Assembly (NCBI RefSeq): GCF_019455385.1
Contig: NZ_JACOFR010000029.1
Coordinates: 1 to 64,000 of the forward strand
Source: Bradyrhizobium sp. BR 10289
Lineage (GTDB): Bacteria > Pseudomonadota > Alphaproteobacteria > Rhizobiales > Xanthobacteraceae
DNA: 64,000 nt
Direction of reading: 5' to 3'
The position numbers were made by a program, and so were the translations under genes. The notes beneath the pieces were generated by a model that saw nothing but the letters and a program-made list of their open reading frames with translations, made no database searches and was not told where the DNA came from. This document shows positions 17,901-26,937 of the stretch, piece after piece (the stretch's first letter is position 1; every line of letters begins with the position of its first letter).

Positions 17901-20584
17901 CCAAAGTCCATACATTCTTCGGAGCTCTCGTGCTGCCATGGGCGCGACCTTATTCGTCTAGCCGGGAGGTGCTCCGGCGCGCCCTAGAAGAGGCTTACGC
18001 ATCGGGCGACCTTACGTACGCGGCCTACAGCGTCAGGAGCTTGGTGGCCAATCTGTTGGCTTCCGGGGCCTCCCTTGCGGAGGTTGAATGGGAGCTCGAA
18101 GCGGCGCTGTCGTCGATGCGAGGCGCGAAATTCGGGCTGGCGATCGACTCGCTCGTCGCACAACTGCTTCTCGTTCGTTCGCTTCGGGGCGAGCGGACGG
18201 ACGTCGGCCTGTTTCCCGAGGCTGACGGGAGCGAATTCGCGTTCGCGCGGCGCCTTATGCAGTCCGGCGCCCGATCTGCCATCGGAGCGGCCAGATATCA
18301 CATTTGCAAGCTGCAACAGCACTTCATGGCGGGGAAAATTCCGGAGGCGCTTGCGGCGGCGCGGAACGCCAAAGGCTTGGTCTGGTCGACCGAGCATTTT
18401 CTGGAGATCGGCGAGTACCATTTCTACGGCGCCCTGGCGCTGGCCGCCGCCTGCCAGGGAATCTCGCCGTCACTGCGTCACGATTACGTCGAGGCAATCG
18501 AGGCGCATCGGCAGCGGATCGCGAGGTGGTCGAAAGGGTGCCAGGAAAACCAAGCACACCGCGAGGCTTTGTTGGCAGCCGAACTCGCGCGCCTTCGTGG
18601 AGAAACGAGTGAGGCGATCAAGTTGTACGAGGTCGCCATCCGGTCTGCTCATGAGAACGGCTTCGTTCAGAACGAGGCGATCGCCGCCGAGCTGGCCGGT
18701 AAATTCTATCGGGCATTGGGAGCCGACACCGCGGCGGAGGGATATTTGAGGAGGGCCCGGGCGGGTTACCAGCAATGGGGCGCAATGCCGAAGGTTCGGC
18801 AGCTCGAAGAACTCGATCCGGACGCGACAAAGCGACAATCTGCCGAGGAGGCGCGATCCGGCCATACGCCGGAGCATCTTGACTTGGCGGCAATCATGAA
18901 GACATCGCTTGCGGTCTCGGGCGAGATCGTTCTCGATCGCCTGATCGAGCGCATCATGGCAATCGCCCTCGAACATGCCGGCGCTGAACGGGGGCTACTG
19001 ATCCTGTCGGGCAGCGCGGATGCGCGAGTCGAGGCGGAGGCTCGAGTTGTGGGCGGGGTCGTAAGGGTCGAACTTCGGAACGAGACTTCCTCTCCAAGCG
19101 AACTTTGCCAGCCGATCCTGCGCTATGTCTTGAGGACTCAGCAGACTGTCCTGTTGGACGACGCCATGGAGGGTCAATTCGCAATCGACGCCTACATCCG
19201 CGGCCAGCGCATCCGCTCCTTGATGTGCCTCCCCCTGACGAAGCAATCGAGCCTGGTCGGGGCGCTCTATCTGGAAAACCGCCTGACGACGCACGCGTTC
19301 ACGCCGGAACGCACCGCGGTACTTCGCGCATTGGCCTCGCAGGCGGCCAACGCACTCGAGAACGCCCGCCTATATGCAGATCTCAAGATGACCCAGGACC
19401 GGCTGCAGGCATCTCATGATCAAATGCAGATGCTGGTCTCGGTGGTAGAAAACAGTAGCGACTTCATCGGCTATCTGCCGTCAAAGGGGCGTGATGGATA
19501 CATCAACGCGGGCGGAAGGCGCATGGTGGGTATCGAACTGGACGCCGATGTCTCCAGGGTTCAGATCAGCGACCTGAGGCCGGCCGAAGAAGACGATCGA
19601 TATTTGAGGGAGATTCTCCCCGCCCTCGAGCGAGACGGCCGGTGGACCGGAGAACGGAATCTGAGACATTTCAAGACGAATGCGCCAATTCCCGTCCTGC
19701 AGAATCTTTTCTATATCGTCGACAGCACGACCGGAGAAAGACGAGGCACGGCATCGATCTGCAAGGATTTGACGGAGCAGAGGCGTACGGATGAGGCCTT
19801 GCGGAAGGCGCAGGCGGATCTGGAGAATATCGCCCGCCGCATGACGATGGGCGAATTCGCGGCCTCCGTCGCGCACGAGCTCAATCAGCCCTTGATGGCG
19901 ATTGTTGCAAGCGGCGAAACCTGCCTCCTTCGCCTCGAGAAAAGCCCGCCCGAAGTCGAAAAGGCGCGAGCAGCCGCGCAACGCGTCGTCCGAGACGGCC
20001 ATCGGGCAAGCGAAGTGATCAAGAGCATTCGCGCGCTACTCAAGAATGCCCCATCTGAAAACCTGGAGTTCGACCCTGACCGAGCCGTCCGCGAGGTCAT
20101 CGACCTGACGCAGGGGAGAATCCGCAAGGAAGGCATAATTCTCGATGTCGACCTTCGGGGAGCCGTTGGCGTCGTCGGCGATCGCGGCCAGTTCCAGCAG
20201 GTCGTGCTCAATCTTGTCGCGAATGCGATCGACGCGATGGTCGATGTCATCGGCAGAGCCAGATTGCTACGGATCGAGACGCGGGATGTCGCGGGAAATC
20301 TGATGGTCAGCGTGGAAGACTCGGGTCGGGGCCTCGACCCGGTCAGTTCGGCCAAAATTTTTGACGCCTTCTTCACCACCAAGCCGGACGGCATGGGTAT
20401 GGGCTTGGCGATCTGCAGATCGATCGTCGAGATACATGGTGGACGTCTGTGGGCCGAGTCGAGGCACTCCGGCGGCACCAGGTTCATCTTCCAAATACCG
20501 GTGGTGGCCGGTGTCCCGCCTACCGGATCTGCCGATCAGACCATCGTTGAAGGCGGCTTGCCCGGTGGCATGCCGAAGTTTTGA
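14936..20584 (+). CDS. Giant hybrid sensor: pseudokinase-AAA-TPR-GAF-PAS-histidine kinase
   Basis: About 1882 residues from ATG 14936 (GGAAAG 7 bp upstream); the frame continues to 14783. Domains in order: Ser/Thr-kinase-like about 25-290; AAA-type ATPase about 320-600 with Walker A GGAGVGKSS (Lys354) and VIFFDDLHW; helical TPR-like array about 680-1280; GAF about 1315-1480; PAS about 1495-1620; HisKA with His1647 in VAHELNQPL; HATPase about 1745-1860 (NLVANAIDAM, DSGRGLD, GMGMGLAI). The kinase-like domain reads HKNITPEN instead of HRDxKxxN (Asp to Asn148) and GFG instead of DFG (Gly166), so it is probably a pseudokinase used for sensing. Its receiver partner follows directly. Confidence 0.88.
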   Translation: MQFRCQKGCAESVNEAESDKAAPSGLFGHVFQIIGEDDDFTLLRGRRSSDGRQVMVRKPRSTRRNPGLTQRLENEFSIAADLDAAWAVRPIDLDRGEGGPALILDDPGGMPLKERLGHALEISAFLRLSVSLAEALRQIHLAGIIHKNITPENLLVDERDIVRVMGFGIASRLTRERRVVPSIDAYAGTLAYMAPEQTGRMNRSIDIRSDLYSMGVTLYEMLTGRLPFEAADPVEWMHCHIARQPLRPEAHMDGVPAPVGDVIMKLLAKNAEDRYQTASGVLADLRRCQDDWQSHQRIDAFSPGENDGLDRLLIPERLYGRKSDLDFLLNAFERVANGGSTEMILVSGGAGVGKSSAVNELNRAIAARRGSFARVKFDQYKRDVPYAALTQALRDLVQGVLGENDDELLRWRDRLMEVLGHSAQSIVSLVPQLEVIIGRQPQAPELSPDDARLRFQTLIGRFIGAFARSERPLVIFFDDLHWSDPDTLDLLRNLCERNQSGHLLLVAAYRDDEVSPGHPLKTTLSDIEESKVPLRRLSLTNLALGEVTELVAGALRCRLDRARPLAQLVHAKTGGNPFFVIQFLTSLEHDGLLVFATDRAGWTWDIEQIARRKFTDNVVDLMVARLNRLPIHVQKALKHLACIGNGANTATLAALYGETREALEAALWEGVRLEFVSASADEYSFAHDRIQEAAYSRIPVDERAHQHLRTARVLAQTLSPKEVDERIFDIVEQYNRSIHLIETPHEREQVVRFNLSAGTRAKASIAYAAALQYLAAGALALQGIEPGPGSHRLSFELELNRAECELLTGAHEESETRLDRLTDLALSAVDRAVVTRLRMTLYTTIDRMDRAIAVGLEYLRQAGLEWSSHPSDEEVDRELSGVWRLLGDRTIEAMIDLPLLQEPELLATIDVLADFLAPASFTDNNLFYLAVIRMTNLSLVHGNCDASACAYALLSIVLGLRQDDYEAALRFGQLGCDLVDKRGLDRFKAKVHTFFGALVLPWARPYSSSREVLRRALEEAYASGDLTYAAYSVRSLVANLLASGASLAEVEWELEAALSSMRGAKFGLAIDSLVAQLLLVRSLRGERTDVGLFPEADGSEFAFARRLMQSGARSAIGAARYHICKLQQHFMAGKIPEALAAARNAKGLVWSTEHFLEIGEYHFYGALALAAACQGISPSLRHDYVEAIEAHRQRIARWSKGCQENQAHREALLAAELARLRGETSEAIKLYEVAIRSAHENGFVQNEAIAAELAGKFYRALGADTAAEGYLRRARAGYQQWGAMPKVRQLEELDPDATKRQSAEEARSGHTPEHLDLAAIMKTSLAVSGEIVLDRLIERIMAIALEHAGAERGLLILSGSADARVEAEARVVGGVVRVELRNETSSPSELCQPILRYVLRTQQTVLLDDAMEGQFAIDAYIRGQRIRSLMCLPLTKQSSLVGALYLENRLTTHAFTPERTAVLRALASQAANALENARLYADLKMTQDRLQASHDQMQMLVSVVENSSDFIGYLPSKGRDGYINAGGRRMVGIELDADVSRVQISDLRPAEEDDRYLREILPALERDGRWTGERNLRHFKTNAPIPVLQNLFYIVDSTTGERRGTASICKDLTEQRRTDEALRKAQADLENIARRMTMGEFAASVAHELNQPLMAIVASGETCLLRLEKSPPEVEKARAAAQRVVRDGHRASEVIKSIRALLKNAPSENLEFDPDRAVREVIDLTQGRIRKEGIILDVDLRGAVGVVGDRGQFQQVVLNLVANAIDAMVDVIGRARLLRIETRDVAGNLMVSVEDSGRGLDPVSSAKIFDAFFTTKPDGMGMGLAICRSIVEIHGGRLWAESRHSGGTRFIFQIPVVAGVPPTGSADQTIVEGGLPGGMPKF

Positions 20585-20595
20585 AGGAAACGCTC

Positions 20596-20967
20596 GTGAC
20601 CGAACCAACTTTGATCTCGTGCGTGGATGACGACCCGACGGTTCTGGAGGCATTGCAGGATTTGCTCGACGCTTCGGGTTTCGAGGTGGACGGATTTTCG
20701 TCGGCGGAAGAGTTTCTGTCTCGGGGGCGGCTTGATGCGACAACTTGCCTGATTACCGATGTCAGACTCGGCGGAATATCCGGCCTGGAGTTGCAAAGCC
20801 GTCTGGCAGCCAGCGGTTCGAAGATTCCGGTTATCGTCATCTCGGCATTCGCGGACGATCAGATTCGCGCACGAGCCATCAAAGCGGGGGCCGTTTGTGT
20901 TCTTGGGAAGCCCGTCAGCCGAGAAAGTCTCATCGACTGCATCCGCGTCGCTCTGCATTCCACGTGA
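20596..20967 (+). CDS. Single-domain response regulator
   Basis: 123 residues from GTG 20596, which has AAGGAAA 5 bp upstream; a TTG at 20581 overlapping the kinase stop is the other choice. Receiver only: SCVDDDPTVLEAL acidic pair, phosphorylation Asp in LITDVRLGG, Ser in VISAF and Lys in GKPVSRE. No output domain. The 11-bp distance from the hybrid kinase stop makes it that kinase's cognate receiver, probably a phosphorelay intermediate or one acting by protein contact. Sequence near EFLSR and LELQSRL resembles the FixJ-like regulator's receiver. Confidence 0.87.
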   Translation: MTEPTLISCVDDDPTVLEALQDLLDASGFEVDGFSSAEEFLSRGRLDATTCLITDVRLGGISGLELQSRLAASGSKIPVIVISAFADDQIRARAIKAGAVCVLGKPVSRESLIDCIRVALHST

Positions 20968-21266
20968 GCAACCACCTCCGAAAGACATCATCCGAAGCCC
21001 AGACCGGCACCGAATTCCTAGTCGGCCGCTCTCTGCGTAGCTTCCAGGATGGCGTTCGTCGGCGAAAAGAGGCTTCCAATGAATTTTAAAGCGGTGGGCT
21101 TGAAGGGGACGATCATGCGATCGGCCGCGCTGGTTTGAATTGGTGCTGCTCGTCACGGACGGTCGAAGTCCGCGGCGCTGGCCATCCATAGTCCCTCGGG
21201 GCGCTTGACTCGGAGCGCAAAACTCGAACAAAACTAGAACGAACGATTCCTGCCGCGAAGGTCCGC

Positions 21267-23423
21267 TTGGCCAAACTTCCGCAACTGCCGGTCTACTATT
21301 ACCTCGACCATTTCGCCGAAATGCTGGGGTTCGTGCAGCGGACGTACGCCCCCGTGCTTGGTCCAGAGCATCACGCCTTCATAGCGCGGTTCGAGGCCCT
21401 TCCAAGAGATGCGCGATGCCTGCTGGTCCGGATGATCAACAGGCGCGGTGCCATATTCAACCGATCCCTGTTCAGCTACCCCGAGATCGATGACGTCGAG
21501 CGGGCGGCATCCGATCTGACTGCGGCCGGTCACGCACGCGAACTCGGCGAGGGGGACTATGCGGCCTTCGTCTCATGCCTGCCGAAGGACGTCCTTGTGA
21601 CTGGTGCGCAGGCGGCAGGGCGAGGAGACGTCCGCAAGTCCTGGTCGAAGCCGAAGTTCATCGACTACTACCTTGAGCGCATCCCATTTTCGGTCGCCGC
21701 GCAGCACTGCGGCGCCCGCAACTTCATCGCCCTCGACGGTACGCGTCCGATCGAGTTCTTGCTCTACCTCTACTTCGGCAAGACCGAGGTAGATCTGAAG
21801 AACTTCGCGCTGCGCGACCTGGGAATTCTCCGCACCAACCGCGAGACCTCGTTCAGCGCGCGCTTCACCGATGCCGAAGAGGCGCTCGCCTCCTTCCACT
21901 ACAGCCGGGTCTTGGACAGCCTGGAGGACGGATCGGAGGCTGTTCACAGAGTGGCCGCTATCGACGTGCTGGCCGGACCCGCCTGCACAACCGAGTTCGC
22001 CGCCGATCTCCGCAGCCAAGCAGCGCATCAAACCGGGCTTTTCTTCGAGAAGGCGGGCGAGAGCGATCTCGCCCGGCAGCTCTATCGTGCCGGGCCTTGC
22101 CCCGACTGCAACGAGCGCTTGGTTCGTCTGCTCTACAACACCGGCGACAAGGCCGAGGCCGAGGCGCTGCTGCAGCGGATGATCGATGATCCCGCCAGCG
22201 ATGGCGAGCACCTCTTTGCCACGGACTTCTACGCCCGTAAGTTCGGCGGCAGACGTACAGGGCTCCACACCGAACTGCTACGGTCCGGCCGCACGATCAC
22301 CGTCGACGACACCTATCGCGGCAATCCCGAGGCGGGCGTCGCCGGCGTGATGCGGCGTCAGGGGACCCAGGTCTTCTTCACAGAGAACGTCCTGTGGCAA
22401 AGCCTGTTCGGCCTGCTGTTCTGGGACGAGCTCTTTGAAAATACCCGGATGGCCAGTGGCTTCGACTGGCTGCCCCACTGCTTGAAGGATCGCAGTTTCC
22501 GTCGGCTGTACGCCTCGACGATCGACGAAAAGCTGGAGGCCGTCGCATCTGGATCCTCCCTACCGTTGATACTCCGCACCGTCGCAGCCAAATGGGGCCG
22601 CCCGAACGGGATCTTCAGCTGGGATCATGTGCAAGTAGAGGCGCTGCGCGCGCTGCTTGAGGGATCCGATCCGGCGGGCGTCGCTAGCATCGTTGGCAAC
22701 ATGTGCGACGACTTCCGCGGCATGCGGGACGGCTTTCCGGACCTGATGCTGGTGCGCGACGGCAAGGCGTCCTTCATGGAGGTCAAGGCGGAAGGGGATG
22801 TGATCCGCCGCAACCAACTGACCCGGCTTCGCCAACTCGGCGCCGCTGGCATCACGGCCGAAATCGGTCGGGTCGACTATCGTTTCGATCCCGAGCAGGA
22901 TTACGTGGTGGTCGACATCGAGACCACCGGCTCATGGTCGAACGGCGACCGCATCACCGAGATCGGCGCGGTGAAGGTTCGCAACCACCGCGTCGTGGAC
23001 GAATGGCACTCGCTCCTCAACCCGCAACGTTCCATTCCGGCAAAGATCGTCCAGCTGACAGGCATCACCAACGAAATGGTGCGGGACGCACCGGTGTTCG
23101 CCGAAGTGGCGGACCGGTTCATGGAGTTCATGAGGGACGGCATATTCGTCGCTCACAACGTCAGCTTCGACTACGGTTTCATAGTCTATGAATTCGAGCG
23201 GATCGGGCGGCGCTTCAGGTTTCCGAAGCTCTGCACGTGCGCAGGAATGCGGCGTCGCTATCCGGGGCACAAATCGTACGGGCTGGGGAAGCTCTGCGAG
23301 GCCTACGGGATCGAACTCGAGAATCATCATCGAGCCCTTTGCGATGCGCGAGCCTCGGCGCATCTGCTGAACCTCATCAATCGAAAGCGGAGCGAGGAAG
23401 AACTTGACGCCGAAGCTGCGTAG
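21267..23423 (+). CDS. FAN1-like VRR-NUC nuclease fused to a DEDDh 3'-5' exonuclease
   Basis: 718 residues from TTG 21267, with AAGG a few bases upstream. Residues about 1-130 resemble the N-terminal region of FAN1 family members (LVRMINRRGAIFNRSLFSY), about 230-320 is a TPR-like helical segment, and the VRR-NUC core follows: GFPDLMLVRDGK near 488-499 and EVKAEGD near 505 (PD...ExK). FAN1 enzymes incise flapped DNA in interstrand-crosslink repair. After about residue 545 a complete DEDDh exonuclease is appended: VVVDIETTG (ExoI), AHNVSFDYGF (ExoII), HHRALCDARA (ExoIII). The fusion joins a structure-specific nuclease with a proofreading-type exonuclease. Confidence 0.85.
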   Translation: MAKLPQLPVYYYLDHFAEMLGFVQRTYAPVLGPEHHAFIARFEALPRDARCLLVRMINRRGAIFNRSLFSYPEIDDVERAASDLTAAGHARELGEGDYAAFVSCLPKDVLVTGAQAAGRGDVRKSWSKPKFIDYYLERIPFSVAAQHCGARNFIALDGTRPIEFLLYLYFGKTEVDLKNFALRDLGILRTNRETSFSARFTDAEEALASFHYSRVLDSLEDGSEAVHRVAAIDVLAGPACTTEFAADLRSQAAHQTGLFFEKAGESDLARQLYRAGPCPDCNERLVRLLYNTGDKAEAEALLQRMIDDPASDGEHLFATDFYARKFGGRRTGLHTELLRSGRTITVDDTYRGNPEAGVAGVMRRQGTQVFFTENVLWQSLFGLLFWDELFENTRMASGFDWLPHCLKDRSFRRLYASTIDEKLEAVASGSSLPLILRTVAAKWGRPNGIFSWDHVQVEALRALLEGSDPAGVASIVGNMCDDFRGMRDGFPDLMLVRDGKASFMEVKAEGDVIRRNQLTRLRQLGAAGITAEIGRVDYRFDPEQDYVVVDIETTGSWSNGDRITEIGAVKVRNHRVVDEWHSLLNPQRSIPAKIVQLTGITNEMVRDAPVFAEVADRFMEFMRDGIFVAHNVSFDYGFIVYEFERIGRRFRFPKLCTCAGMRRRYPGHKSYGLGKLCEAYGIELENHHRALCDARASAHLLNLINRKRSEEELDAEAA

Positions 23424-23462
23424 ACCTCTTCAATTGCAAGCTCGAACCGCTGTCGCTGAATA

Positions 23463-24716
23463 TTAGTCCATTCTGACGACAGTCCGCTGGTCCGCCGATC
23501 TGTAGATTGCTTCCATGAGGTTCATGTCGCGCAAGCCTTCCTCGCCCGGCGTGTTCGGCTGCCTTCCGGTCAGCACGCATTCGGCCATGTGATCGAGTTC
23601 GAGGGCGAAGTGGTCCTTCGCTGGGACCTCCACCAGGGTTTCGGTTTCGCGGCCTTCGATTGCATGGCGCACCGTCAACCGCTGACCTTTGTACAGATAG
23701 GCATTGTCCAACAGCAGATTGCCGCCATCCAAATGGACCGCCAGCCTCGACGCCCTATGGATGCCGTAGCTGCTCGAAAGGTTGGCCATGGCGCCGGAAG
23801 GAAATCGCAAAATCCAGGCGACGCTCTCTTCAACTTCGCGGAAGCGCGGGTCGCCCGCGGGAGAGTTGATGCGGGCCTCGATCTCGACGGGCTCTTCGCC
23901 GGTTATGGCTCGCGCAGCGTTGAGGCAGTAGATGCCGACGTCCGGCAGCGACCCGCCTCCAGCCATCGCCCTGCGGAGGCGCCACTGCTCGGGATCTCCC
24001 TGGTTCTGTCCGTTGATCGAATCGATCAGCTTGACCGGGCCCAGGTCCCCGCTTTGGGCGCGACGGATGACCTCGAGGTGATGAGGCTGGTAGCGGCATC
24101 GATAGGCGATCATCAACTTGACGCCCGCCGTGGAGCAGGCGTCGATCATCGCTCGAGCGTCTTCCGAGTTCGTCGCCATAGGTTTTTCGCAGAGCACGTG
24201 CTTTCCGATCGCCGCCGACCGGAGGACGTATTCCTTGTGCATCGAGTTGGGCAGAACGACGTAGACGACCTTTACGTCTTCGATTTCGCGCAGTCGCTCG
24301 AGCTCATCATAGCCGAGCAGAGCCTCCGGCCGAACGCCGTATTGGCGGCCGAGCACCGTCAGCTTGTCCCGCGATCCCGAAACCAGCGCGGCTAGTCTGC
24401 TCTTCTTGGCTTGCCCGAACGCGGGCAGTATCTGCTCGACGGAAAGTCGGCCAAGTGCGACGACGGCAAAGCCGACCCGTTCGTTAGCCGGCAACGGTCC
24501 TTCCGCGTTTCCCTCACTCGCCTCATTGGACCTTACTATGGATGGGAAGCCGACCTGGCCATCTTTACTAAACCCACTGTCTACAGAAGCGGCTTGGGCG
24601 AAGCCCGTCCGCGAGGCGTTCACCGCCAATAGAGTGGCTGCCGAAAGTCCGAGTGCGCCGCGACGGGTCAGGGTTGAGCGAATGTTGTCGATGTCACGCT
24701 TTGTCATCGCACTCAA
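23463..24716 (-). CDS. Exported Gfo/Idh/MocA-family oxidoreductase
   Basis: 417 residues. Tat signal TRRGALGLSAATLLA near residue 17 and an Ala-Gln cleavage region around 40. Rossmann segment VGFAVVALGRLSVEQILPAF, then VVYVVLPNSMHKEYVL and the signature CEKPMA with the catalytic Lys, followed by the C-terminal alpha/beta domain (AGGGSLPDVGIYCLNAAR). This resembles glucose-fructose oxidoreductase, which is exported with NADP bound. Convergent with the FAN1-fusion gene, with only 39 bp between stops. Confidence 0.87.
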   Translation of the reverse strand: MSAMTKRDIDNIRSTLTRRGALGLSAATLLAVNASRTGFAQAASVDSGFSKDGQVGFPSIVRSNEASEGNAEGPLPANERVGFAVVALGRLSVEQILPAFGQAKKSRLAALVSGSRDKLTVLGRQYGVRPEALLGYDELERLREIEDVKVVYVVLPNSMHKEYVLRSAAIGKHVLCEKPMATNSEDARAMIDACSTAGVKLMIAYRCRYQPHHLEVIRRAQSGDLGPVKLIDSINGQNQGDPEQWRLRRAMAGGGSLPDVGIYCLNAARAITGEEPVEIEARINSPAGDPRFREVEESVAWILRFPSGAMANLSSSYGIHRASRLAVHLDGGNLLLDNAYLYKGQRLTVRHAIEGRETETLVEVPAKDHFALELDHMAECVLTGRQPNTPGEEGLRDMNLMEAIYRSADQRTVVRMD

Positions 24717-24925
24717 ACCGGTCAGACCACCGAGGGGTTCCTGTGGCGCGGGTGCGATCCGACGAATAAAAGATTTTCATTCAGTGATCCGAAGAGGCCG
24801 CAGAGACGTCCCCGTACTCCGAACTGCAGGCGGAAAAAATTCTGATAATGCGAATTCTACTTGCTCCGTCGGGCAAAACAGTGGTTCATAAGGCGCTGGT
24901 CCTCGCAGATACCGGAGCCAGCCCG

Positions 24926-25150
24926 ATGGCGAATGACGTCGATACCTCCTCGGAACTGTCCAAGATTGCGAAACTGAACGGTGACTTCCGAAGGAACTAC
25001 GGCACTCTCATCGGTGCGATTTTGTATCTCCGCACCGTGAGCGCCGCCCGCCGAAGCCCTTGGCTTTGGGCCGGCCTGATCTCGATCGCTTTTTCGGCGG
25101 TGCTGAACTGGTTGGGGCGGCACGGTTGGTTTTTGCCAGCGTTGCCTTGA
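24926..25150 (+). CDS. Possible small membrane protein overlapping the recombinase 3' end
   Basis: 74 residues from ATG 24926 with GGAG 8 bp upstream. A polar N-terminal half (SSELSKIAKLNGDFRRNYG) leads into a hydrophobic span (PWLWAGLISIAFSAVLNWLG). It overlaps the last 143 bp of the serine recombinase on the other strand. The recombinase tail there is Arg/Lys/Ser-rich and lower in confidence than its body, so either frame could be the real one, or both. No family recognised. Confidence 0.35.
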   Translation: MANDVDTSSELSKIAKLNGDFRRNYGTLIGAILYLRTVSAARRSPWLWAGLISIAFSAVLNWLGRHGWFLPALP

Positions 25151-26699
25151 TGGCCGCGAACAGTGCCCCCCTTTCCCGGTAAAGCGCCCCGCGATGGCGA
25201 CGAAGGGAGCCGGATGCGAGCCAGACGTAGCGTCCCGATCTCAACGAGGCAGGCAGTAGAACGTAATCCTCGATCTCGCGATTTGCCGCATCCAACCGCA
25301 TCACGGCAAGGAGGCCCGATGAGATTTGCCTTCGATAGGCCTTCCATTGCGCAGCGTGGTCCTCGCCCCGACGCGCCAGCTGCCGCGCGACGAGAAACGA
25401 GACCACCCGCTTGCCTTCGACATCGACGCCGATCCCGTCCGGAGCGAGCTCCGGCCGAAGACCAAGGTCGTTTCGCAGCAGCTCCGCGAGTTCGGTTGCG
25501 TGCCTCGCCTGTTCGGAGGCCCAATGCTCCCGGGTATCGATCCAATCGCAATCCCGCGGCGACTTGTATCCGATCAGCGAGTAGGCTTTCCGCAGCGAGC
25601 CGAAATGCTTCACGTACGACGAGACGTGATTGAGACCAAGCGTCGTGTTGATGATGTGCGAATTGAGCTTTCCACGGCGGCGTAGCGTGAGACGAAGGCG
25701 CAGCAGCATCTCATCTTCGGGAATCTCCACACGCCGTTCGGCCAGCAGTTTCTGGGCTCGAGCGAAGATGCTGGGGTCCACGATAGGCTCGATAGCCGCT
25801 GCGCCTCGGACCCATGCGTGTTCCGGATTCTTGACGAGCTTCTGTCCCAGACGTCGCGAGGTGCGATTGTAGATGGTCTTCCCGATGTAGTTCTCGTTCG
25901 CGAGGATGGTCGGGATCATGCCGTCGGTCCACGGCCGACCGTTGTGATTGGCGATGCCGGCATCGTTCAGTTGGCGCCGGATGTCGCTGTAGGATTTCCG
26001 GCCGTTGACAAACTGATCAAAAACGATCCGGACCACGGCTGCCTCCTCACCGGAGCCGGGCTGTAGTCGAACGCGATCCGATTGCAAAGCCTTAAACTGG
26101 CCCTTTTCGAGGAAGCCCTTCGGATGCTCGCTCTCGTCGACCATCAGGCGCCGGAGGCCGTAACCAACGGGGGCGCCGACGCGGTACCCCAGGCTCGCGA
26201 CTCGGCAGTGTCCAGCGTGCACCTTGACCGAGAGTTCCCGGCTCCACTCTGCGGCCATGCCGCGCTTCAGACTCTTGGCGATACCGGAAACGAAGGTGCC
26301 GTCGTTCTTGAAGAGCTCCGCGCAGTATTCGACCTGGACGCCGCTCCGCTTGCACAGGAATTCGTAGTAGGCGCTCTCGTCGACGTCCTGGAAGCGGCCC
26401 CAGCGACTGACGTCGTAGACGAGGATGTGATCGAAGTCGGCCTGCCCCGACTGCACGTCCTCGATCAGTTCGATGAGACCCGGCCGTCCCTTAATCCGGA
26501 GGCCGCTGCGGCCCTCGTCCGCATAGGTGCGGACGATCGTGAGAGCGTTCGCCTCGGCATAGGTAGCAATGCCCGCCATCTGGTTCTTGATTGAGTAGCG
26601 CTGTAGCTCCCTCGACATCCGGACGTATTGCGCCGCGCGGCGGGCTCGGGTCCGCTTCGCTAGGCCTGTCCCCTTGGGAACGACAAGCCAGTTGCCCAT
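25008..26699 (-). CDS. Large serine recombinase (resolvase/invertase catalytic domain)
   Basis: 563 residues. N-terminal serine-recombinase domain about 20-165: RAAQYVRMSRELQRYSIKNQ with the nucleophilic Ser, DEGRSGLRIKGRPGL, and VYDVSRWGRF. A Recombinase domain (about 180-300: GYRVGAPVGYGLRR, NGRKSYSDIRRQLNDAGI, TILANENYIGK) follows, then a long C-terminal region without the usual four-cysteine zinc ribbon. This type inserts or excises phages, integrative elements and some islands. It borders the repair-rich stretch to the right, but no att core or partner genes are seen. The last 40 residues are low complexity. Confidence 0.85.
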   Translation of the reverse strand: MGNWLVVPKGTGLAKRTRARRAAQYVRMSRELQRYSIKNQMAGIATYAEANALTIVRTYADEGRSGLRIKGRPGLIELIEDVQSGQADFDHILVYDVSRWGRFQDVDESAYYEFLCKRSGVQVEYCAELFKNDGTFVSGIAKSLKRGMAAEWSRELSVKVHAGHCRVASLGYRVGAPVGYGLRRLMVDESEHPKGFLEKGQFKALQSDRVRLQPGSGEEAAVVRIVFDQFVNGRKSYSDIRRQLNDAGIANHNGRPWTDGMIPTILANENYIGKTIYNRTSRRLGQKLVKNPEHAWVRGAAAIEPIVDPSIFARAQKLLAERRVEIPEDEMLLRLRLTLRRRGKLNSHIINTTLGLNHVSSYVKHFGSLRKAYSLIGYKSPRDCDWIDTREHWASEQARHATELAELLRNDLGLRPELAPDGIGVDVEGKRVVSFLVARQLARRGEDHAAQWKAYRRQISSGLLAVMRLDAANREIEDYVLLPASLRSGRYVWLASGSLRRHRGALYRERGALFAAIKATLAKTNRAAPTSSAPPKKRSRSGRPKAKGFGGRRSRCGDTKSHR

Positions 26700-26937
26700 G
26701 CACCCCTCCTGCTACTTCAGAGGTACCAAGTCTAGCAAATACACCTTGCGCGCTCGGGCTGGCAATGCCGATCAAACTTGAGGTCCGGGTTCATCCGGCC
26801 AGCGCTTCTGGTTTGTGCACAGCGCCGCGGAACAGGGGGACAAGCCTCAGCCCTACCGATTGCGAATCCCTGACCTGTGCTAACCGCTCGGAACGAGCAG
26901 ACGGGCGGAAGGATTCGTCCTCGCAGGAGCGATCTCG

